Source: Pseudomonas entomophila
GTDB lineage: Bacteria > Pseudomonadota > Gammaproteobacteria > Pseudomonadales > Pseudomonadaceae
Assembly (NCBI RefSeq): GCF_013523165.1
Contig: NZ_JAAMQI010000008.1
Location: 124,001 to 188,000 of the forward strand
DNA: 64,000 bases
Direction: 5' to 3'
Below, in pieces: positions 57,785 through 64,000 of this stretch (position 1 is its first letter; each line of letters starts with the position of its first letter). The notes beneath the pieces are model-generated. The model did no database searches, had not been told where the DNA came from, and worked only from the letters and a program-made list of their open reading frames with translations. Position numbers and translations under genes: made by a program.

Positions 57785-58255
57785 TTAAATTTCAGCGGCC
57801 AGTTTGTTAACCAGCTCCGCATGCGCGTTTTGATCGATTGTGGCGCCAAGGATCTTTTCAGCACCGCCGACGGCCAGGCTGCCCACTTGGGCACGCAGGG
57901 CGTCTTTGACGCTGTTGAGTTCCTGTTCGATCTCGGCCTGAGCCTGAGCCTTCACACGGTCAGCTTCGACACGAGCCTGTTCACGGGCTTCGTCGACAAG
58001 CTGAGCAGCGCGCTTCTTGGCTTGCTCAATGATTTCAGCCGCCTGTGCTTTTGCTTCACGCAGTTGCTGACCCACTTTCTCTTGGGCCAGCTCCAGGTCG
58101 CGAGCAGCGCGGTTGGCAGCGTCCAAACCATCGGCAATCTTCTTTTGACGCTCCTGCAGAGCCGTAATGACCGGAGGCCACACGTACTTCATGCAGAAGA
58201 CGACAAAAATCAGGAAAGCAACGGATTGGCCAATCAGGGTTGCATTAATATTCAC
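57785..58255 (-). CDS. atpF: F1F0 ATP synthase subunit b
   Basis: Peripheral stalk. 156 residues: a single membrane helix (about 6-26; [15 protein letters not shown]) then a long charged coiled coil with right-handed heptad-like spacing and a final [19 protein letters not shown] dimerisation segment. 58 bases after atpE. Confidence 0.96.
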   Translation of the reverse strand: MNINATLIGQSVAFLIFVVFCMKYVWPPVITALQERQKKIADGLDAANRAARDLELAQEKVGQQLREAKAQAAEIIEQAKKRAAQLVDEAREQARVEADRVKAQAQAEIEQELNSVKDALRAQVGSLAVGGAEKILGATIDQNAHAELVNKLAAEI

Positions 58256-58313
58256 GCCAACACCTCGCTCGGTCTTCGTTCATCACAGCCAGTCACTCGT
58301 GGTAGACGAGTGA

Positions 58314-58601
<288 letters not shown>

Positions 58602-58667
58602 TTAGGTTTTTTAATTGAAGCGGTAAAACAAATCGTCAGGTACAACGGCCCTTGCGGACTTTTTCCA

Positions 58668-58695
58668 GCCTTCCTCCCGGACGAGCGAGGAAGGC
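58668..58695. promoter_or_regulatory. Hairpin between atpB and atpE
   Basis: GCCTTCCTC (58668-58676) pairs perfectly with GAGGAAGGC (58687-58695) over nine bases, 22 bases after the atpB stop. No T tract follows on the operon strand. It may stabilise or process the mRNA, since subunit c is needed in many copies. Confidence 0.5.
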
Positions 58696-58716
58696 GATCA
58701 GACACGCCAGGCGGTC

Positions 58717-60010
<1,294 letters not shown>

Positions 60011-60088
60011 TGCTGCGGCTCCTCGGAGTCGGCCTTCAAGTCAACGATGACTTGGCATAATTTGTGCCGACAAAATGCGCGCAGAGTA

Positions 60089-60109
60089 TAGGGGGGGATG
60101 TCCCCCTAT
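60089..60109. terminator. Hairpin between parB and atpI
   Basis: TAGGGGG and CCCCCTA pair perfectly around a short loop, about 50 bases after the parB stop. No T tract is present. It may end the parAB transcript before the atp promoter. Confidence 0.4.
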
Positions 60110-60158
60110 TCAACTCTTGGGTGGCGTTTTCCGGCTGCGTGGTCTTTGGCGAATTGTT

Positions 60159-61031
60159 TCAGCGAATGTGTGCAAGTACGCCCTGCAACTCGTCCAGCGA
60201 GTTGTAGCGAATCACCAGCTGCCCTTTGCCCTTCTGGCCATGCTTGATCTGCACCGCCGAGCCCAGGCGCTCTGCCAGCCGCTGTTCCAGACGACTGATG
60301 TCAGGGTCGGGCTTGGCCTGCTCGGCAGGCTCGGGCGTATCGCTCAGCCACTGCCGAACCAGCGCTTCGGTCTGACGGACGGTCAGCCCACGTGCGACAA
60401 CGTGTCGCGCCCCTTCGACCTGTCGATCTTCACCCAATCCGAGCAGAGCACGGGCATGGCCCATCTCCAGATCACCATGGGCAAGCATGGTCTTGATGGC
60501 CTCTGGCAGGCTGATCAGACGCAGCAGGTTGGCGATGGTCACCCGCGACTTGCCGACGGCATCGGCCACTTGCTGCTGCGTCAGTTCGAATTCCTGCTGC
60601 AGGCGCTGCAACGCCATGGCTTCTTCGAGCGGATTGAGGTCTTCGCGCTGGATGTTCTCGATCAGCGCCATCGCGATGGCGGCCTCGTCGGGCAGCACAC
60701 GCACCATGGCCGGGATCGTATCCAGGCCAGCCTGCTGGGTCGCCCGCCAGCGGCGTTCGCCTGCGATGATCTCGTAGCGTTCATCGTCGATCGGACGCAC
60801 CACGATCGGCTGCATGACGCCGTGGGCGCGAATCGAGTGCGCCAGCTCTTCCAGCGCCTGGGGATCCATGTCCCGGCGTGGCTGGTACTTGCCACGCTGG
60901 ATCAGGTCGACCGGCAGGTGCTGCAGCTCCTTGCGATCGACCTTGACAGCCTGCTCCTCGAGCGCGCTGACCGAAGGACCGCTGAGCAGCGCATCCAGCC
61001 CGCGTCCGAGACCCCGTTTCTTGACGGCCAT
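60159..61031 (-). CDS. parB: Chromosome-partitioning protein ParB
   Basis: A CTPase that loads at parS and spreads to form the segregation complex. 290 residues. N-terminal RGLGRGLDALL contacts ParA; the CTP-binding box GERRWRA is at 91-97; the HTH (LTQQQVADAVGKSRVTIANL) is near 155-175; the C-terminal dimer domain ends in VIRYNSLDELQGVL. Overlap-free with parA, nine bases apart. A parS site is present at 43544. Confidence 0.97.
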   Translation of the reverse strand: MAVKKRGLGRGLDALLSGPSVSALEEQAVKVDRKELQHLPVDLIQRGKYQPRRDMDPQALEELAHSIRAHGVMQPIVVRPIDDERYEIIAGERRWRATQQAGLDTIPAMVRVLPDEAAIAMALIENIQREDLNPLEEAMALQRLQQEFELTQQQVADAVGKSRVTIANLLRLISLPEAIKTMLAHGDLEMGHARALLGLGEDRQVEGARHVVARGLTVRQTEALVRQWLSDTPEPAEQAKPDPDISRLEQRLAERLGSAVQIKHGQKGKGQLVIRYNSLDELQGVLAHIR

Positions 61032-61040
61032 GCGGATTCC

Positions 61041-61832
61041 TTAACTTGTCTGTGCGGCGCGGGAGGGGCGGCGCTGACGACGCACCAGTTCGGTGGCCAG
61101 GGCCAGGTACGCGACCGCGCCCTTGGACTGCTTGTCGTAGGCCAGGGCCGGCATGCCGAAGCTCGGCGCCTCGGCCAGGCGGATGTTGCGCGGAATGACG
61201 GTGTCGTACAGCTGCTCGCCGAAGTGTTCCTTGAGCTGCGCCGAGACATCGTTGTTCAGGCTCAGGCGCGGATCGTACATCGTCCGCAGCAGGCCTTCGA
61301 TCTTCAGCGCCGGGTTGAGCTTGGCGGCGATGCGCTTGATGTTGTCCACCAGGTCGCTCAGCCCTTCCAGCGCGTAGTACTCGCACTGCATGGGGATGAT
61401 GACGCCATCGGACGCCACCAGCGCGTTGAGCGTCAGCATCGACAGCGACGGCGGGCAGTCGATGAGGATGAAATCGTAGTTCTCGCGGATCGGCGCCAGG
61501 GCATTGCGCAGTCGGCTTTCCTTGACCTGCATCTCCAGCAGTACCACTTCGGCGGCAGTGAGGTCGCGGTTGGCCGGCAGCAGCTGGTAATGGCCGTGCT
61601 CGGAGATGTGCATGGCCTGGGCCAGGTCGCACTCCCCGATGAGCAGGTCGTAGACCGAGTGCTCGAGCACGTGCTTGTCCACACCGCTGCCCATGGTCGC
61701 GTTGCCCTGCGGGTCGAGATCGATCAGCAGCACCCGGCGCTTGGTAGCGGCCAGGGACGCGGCGAGATTGATGCAGGTGGTGGTCTTGCCCACGCCACCT
61801 TTCTGGTTCGCGATTGCGAATACCTTAGCCAT
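61041..61832 (-). CDS. parA: Chromosome-partitioning ATPase ParA (Soj)
   Basis: A deviant Walker ATPase that moves ParB-parS complexes. 263 residues. KGGVGKTT (11-18) with the signature lysine, DLDPQGNATMGSG near 38 and the LIDCPPSLSMLT block near 119. C-terminus is basic (RRQRRPSRAAQTS). Between rsmG and parB, as in other Pseudomonas. Confidence 0.97.
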   Translation of the reverse strand: MAKVFAIANQKGGVGKTTTCINLAASLAATKRRVLLIDLDPQGNATMGSGVDKHVLEHSVYDLLIGECDLAQAMHISEHGHYQLLPANRDLTAAEVVLLEMQVKESRLRNALAPIRENYDFILIDCPPSLSMLTLNALVASDGVIIPMQCEYYALEGLSDLVDNIKRIAAKLNPALKIEGLLRTMYDPRLSLNNDVSAQLKEHFGEQLYDTVIPRNIRLAEAPSFGMPALAYDKQSKGAVAYLALATELVRRQRRPSRAAQTS

Positions 61833-61850
61833 TGATGCGTGTGTTCCCCG

Positions 61851-62501
61851 TCATGCCTTGCGGCGCAGTATCAGTAGATGGCGCTGGCCTTGGCAACCCG
61901 GAACGGTCAAGGCCTGCTCGCTTTCCACTGTGAAGTCTGCCGGCAATGCTACCAGTTCGTCGGCAGGATGCAGCCCTTTCATTGCCAACCACCGCGTTTC
62001 GGTGTTGCCCAGGTGACGCGTCCAGCCGGTGAAGTTCTCCATGCTGCTGAACGCACGGGAGACGATCCCGTCGAAGGGCTGCTCAGGCGTGAACGCCTCG
62101 ACCCGGCTGTGGATAACCTGCAGGTTGTCCAGCCCCAGCTCCAGCTTCACCTGGGTGAGGAAACGGGTCTTCTTGCCATTGCTGTCGAGCAGGGTCACCG
62201 ATTTCTCGGGGTGCAGGATGGCCAGCGGCACGCCAGGCATGCCACCTCCGCTACCGACATCCAGCCAGCGGTTGCGGTCGTCGTCGATGAAGGGCATGAC
62301 GCTGAGGCTGTCGAGCAGGTGCCGGGAGACCATCTCGTCAGGGTTCCTCACCGCCGTGAGGTTGTAGGCCTTGTTCCACTTGATCAGCAAGGCGAGATAG
62401 CCCAGCAGCCGTTCGTGCTGACGTGGGCTCAAGGCAACACCCAACGCCTGGGCGCCTGTGGACAACTCGTTGGCATGTACAGCGGTGACCAGGGAACTCA
62501 A
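61851..62501 (-). CDS. rsmG: 16S rRNA G527 N7-methyltransferase
   Basis: Methylates G527 (E. coli numbering) of 16S rRNA. 216 residues. SAM-binding [16 protein letters not shown] near 80-95 and the [11 protein letters not shown] loop near 106 are standard. The start is TTG 62501; the TTGA overlaps the mnmG stop, so translation is coupled. A DnaA box lies inside (62108-62116). Confidence 0.95.
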   Translation of the reverse strand: MSSLVTAVHANELSTGAQALGVALSPRQHERLLGYLALLIKWNKAYNLTAVRNPDEMVSRHLLDSLSVMPFIDDDRNRWLDVGSGGGMPGVPLAILHPEKSVTLLDSNGKKTRFLTQVKLELGLDNLQVIHSRVEAFTPEQPFDGIVSRAFSSMENFTGWTRHLGNTETRWLAMKGLHPADELVALPADFTVESEQALTVPGCQGQRHLLILRRKA

Positions 62502-64000
62502 ACGCTTTGCTCCAGTTCGCGGCCTGCGCCGCGTTTTTTCAGGTGGATCAGCAACAGGGAAATCGCCGCCGGGGTGACACCCGGGATACGCGATGCCTGG
62601 CCCAGCGTTTCAGGACGGGTCTGGCCCAACTTGCCCTGAATCTCCTTGGACAGCCCCGAGATCGAGACGTAGTCGATATCCACAGGCAGGCGAGTGTCCT
62701 CGCTGGCACGCAATCGCGCAATCTCTTCCTGTTGACGATCGATGTAGCCGGCGTACTTGGTCCTGATCTCCACCTGTTCGGCCACCTGCGGCTCGGCGGG
62801 CGCCGTGCCCAGGGCCTCGGACAGGCCGGCGTAGTCCACTTCCGGGCGGGTCAGCAGGCTCATCAGGCTGTACTCATGGCTCAGGGGGGTGCCGAAGCGC
62901 TCGCTGACCGCCTGGCCTTCGGGCGTGTTCGGGCGTACCCAGGTGCTGCGCAGGCGCTGTTCTTCACGCTCGATCCCTTCGCGCTTGGTGCAGAACGCTG
63001 CCCAGCGTGCGTCGTCGATCAGGCCCAGTTCACGGCCTTTCTCGGTCAGGCGCAGGTCGGCGTTGTCTTCGCGCAGGATCAGCCGGTATTCGGCGCGCGA
63101 CGTGAACATGCGGTACGGCTCCTGGGTGCCCAGGGTGATCAGGTCATCGACCAGCACGCCGATGTAGGCTTCGTCGCGACGTGGACACCAGGCGTCCAGG
63201 CCGCGCGCCAGCAGCGCAGCGTTGGTCCCGGCCAGCAAGCCCTGGGCGCCGGCTTCTTCGTAGCCGGTGGTGCCGTTGATCTGCCCGGCGAAGAACAGGC
63301 CGGCGATGACCTTGGTCTCGAGGCTGTACTTGAGGTCCCGCGGATCGAAGTAGTCGTATTCGATGGCATAGCCTGGGCGCACGATGTGGGCGTTCTCCAT
63401 GCCACGAATCGAGCGTACCACCTGCAGCTGCACGTCGAACGGCAGGGAGGTGGAGATGCCGTTGGGGTACAGCTCGTGGGTCGTCAGGCCTTCCGGCTCG
63501 ATGAACACCTGGTGGCTCTGCTTGTCGGCGAAGCGATGGATCTTGTCTTCGATCGAAGGGCAGTAGCGCGGACCGATGCCTTCGATCATGCCCGAGTACA
63601 TGGGCGAACGATCCAGGTTGGCCGCGATGATCTCGTGGGTGCGTTCGTTGGTGTGGGTGATCCAGCAGCTCACCTGGCGGGGGTGCATCGCCGCATTGCC
63701 CATGAACGACATGACCGGGATCGGGGTATCGCCTGGCTGTTCCGACATCACCGAAAAGTCCACCGAACGCCCGTCGATACGCGGTGGTGTCCCGGTCTTG
63801 AGACGGCCGACCCGCAATGGCAGTTCGCGCATCCGGTTGGCCAGGGCGATGGCCGGGGGGTCGCCGGCCCGACCACCGGAGTGGTTCTGCAAGCCGATGT
63901 GAATGAGCCCGCCCAGGAACGTGCCGGTGGTCAACACCACGGCATCGGCCATGAAGCGCAGACCCATCTGCGTGACCACGCCCTTGACCTGATCCTGCTC
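62498..64000 (-). CDS. mnmG: tRNA uridine-5-carboxymethylaminomethyl synthesis protein MnmG, 5' end outside the window
   Basis: FAD enzyme that with MnmE makes the cmnm5U34 modification in tRNA wobble positions. Visible are the C-terminal ~500 residues of a protein usually about 630 long. The frame runs to the window edge (the ATG-like codon at 63979 is internal). Features: [15 protein letters not shown] near the edge, the [15 protein letters not shown] loop and the C-terminal helical [18 protein letters not shown]. The stop overlaps the rsmG start. Confidence 0.95.
   Translation of the reverse strand, partial: EQDQVKGVVTQMGLRFMADAVVLTTGTFLGGLIHIGLQNHSGGRAGDPPAIALANRMRELPLRVGRLKTGTPPRIDGRSVDFSVMSEQPGDTPIPVMSFMGNAAMHPRQVSCWITHTNERTHEIIAANLDRSPMYSGMIEGIGPRYCPSIEDKIHRFADKQSHQVFIEPEGLTTHELYPNGISTSLPFDVQLQVVRSIRGMENAHIVRPGYAIEYDYFDPRDLKYSLETKVIAGLFFAGQINGTTGYEEAGAQGLLAGTNAALLARGLDAWCPRRDEAYIGVLVDDLITLGTQEPYRMFTSRAEYRLILREDNADLRLTEKGRELGLIDDARWAAFCTKREGIEREEQRLRSTWVRPNTPEGQAVSERFGTPLSHEYSLMSLLTRPEVDYAGLSEALGTAPAEPQVAEQVEIRTKYAGYIDRQQEEIARLRASEDTRLPVDIDYVSISGLSKEIQGKLGQTRPETLGQASRIPGVTPAAISLLLIHLKKRGAGRELEQSV

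Noticed and set aside
62498..64000. The replication origin within the window
   Set aside because: mnmG is cut at the edge; in Pseudomonas the dnaA-oriC region lies further beyond mnmE and rpmH, so no oriC is visible here.

Overview
The window is chromosomal DNA of a Pseudomonas, most likely of the P. putida group. The base composition is GC-rich. The gene order matches the conserved left flank of the Pseudomonas replication origin: mnmG-rsmG-parA-parB-atpIBEFHAGDC-glmU-glmR-glmS at the right end, and ubiC-ubiA-phoB-phoR, pstSCAB-phoU, purEK, aspA, pycAB and uvrD further left. oriC itself should lie a few kb beyond the right edge, because mnmG runs off it. Most genes from 48.5 to 64 kb are on the minus strand and so co-directional with a fork moving leftward from that origin. 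Species cannot be decided from the sequence alone.

Layout. 0-3.4 kb: an HDOD protein cut by the edge, a small hypothetical protein, an HU protein with an unusual tail, and the overlapping ubiquinone genes ubiC-ubiA. 3.4-15.4 kb: phosphate control and uptake (phoB-phoR, a DUF21/CBS membrane protein, a two-domain response regulator, phoU, pstB, pstA, pstC, pstS), with three readable Pho boxes. 15.4-21 kb: an MFS transporter, a thioesterase, a hexose-6-phosphate mutarotase-like protein, two small envelope proteins and purK-purE. 21-28 kb: a secreted metzincin-like protein, a LysR regulator divergent from aspA, and a MocR regulator divergent from a PaiB-like protein and two GNATs. 28-34.4 kb: the two-subunit pyruvate carboxylase (pycA, oadA/pycB) with its divergent LysR regulator, and an RpiR-type regulator with a palindromic operator. 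34.4-41.4 kb: uvrD, a Tim44-like protein, a SUKH protein, a CPA2 antiporter and small genes. 41.3-44 kb: a zinc-starvation cluster (COG0523 GTPase, DUF1826, FolE2) on a divergent promoter with a perfect Zur palindrome. 44-47.5 kb: DUF3617, cls, cfa and DUF2256. 47.5-48.6 kb: a short, more AT-rich accessory patch beside the glmS attTn7 site, holding a PBECR-like nuclease gene and a possible small RNA. 48.6-64 kb: glmS, glmR, glmU, the ATP synthase operon, parAB, rsmG and mnmG.

How the genes work together. PhoB/PhoR, acting through the Pho boxes before phoB, pstC and pstS, drive phosphate uptake and are restrained by PhoU and the Pst transporter. The Zur box couples a metallochaperone and a zinc-independent GTP cyclohydrolase to zinc shortage. 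PycA/OadA and AspA feed oxaloacetate and C4 acids, each beside a LysR regulator. GlmU, GlmS and the DeoR-type GlmR make and control UDP-GlcNAc. ParA/ParB are accompanied by a 14-base-core parS site inside folE2.

The observations I judge most worth following are the PBECR-like gene and terminated RNA candidate at attTn7; the HxD...H...R pattern in DUF1826, which suggests a hidden 2-oxoglutarate dioxygenase fold; the parS site in folE2; seven perfect DnaA boxes, three within 231 bp; and the secreted metzincin-like protein. I see no CRISPR array, insertion sequence, prophage, rRNA or tRNA gene.
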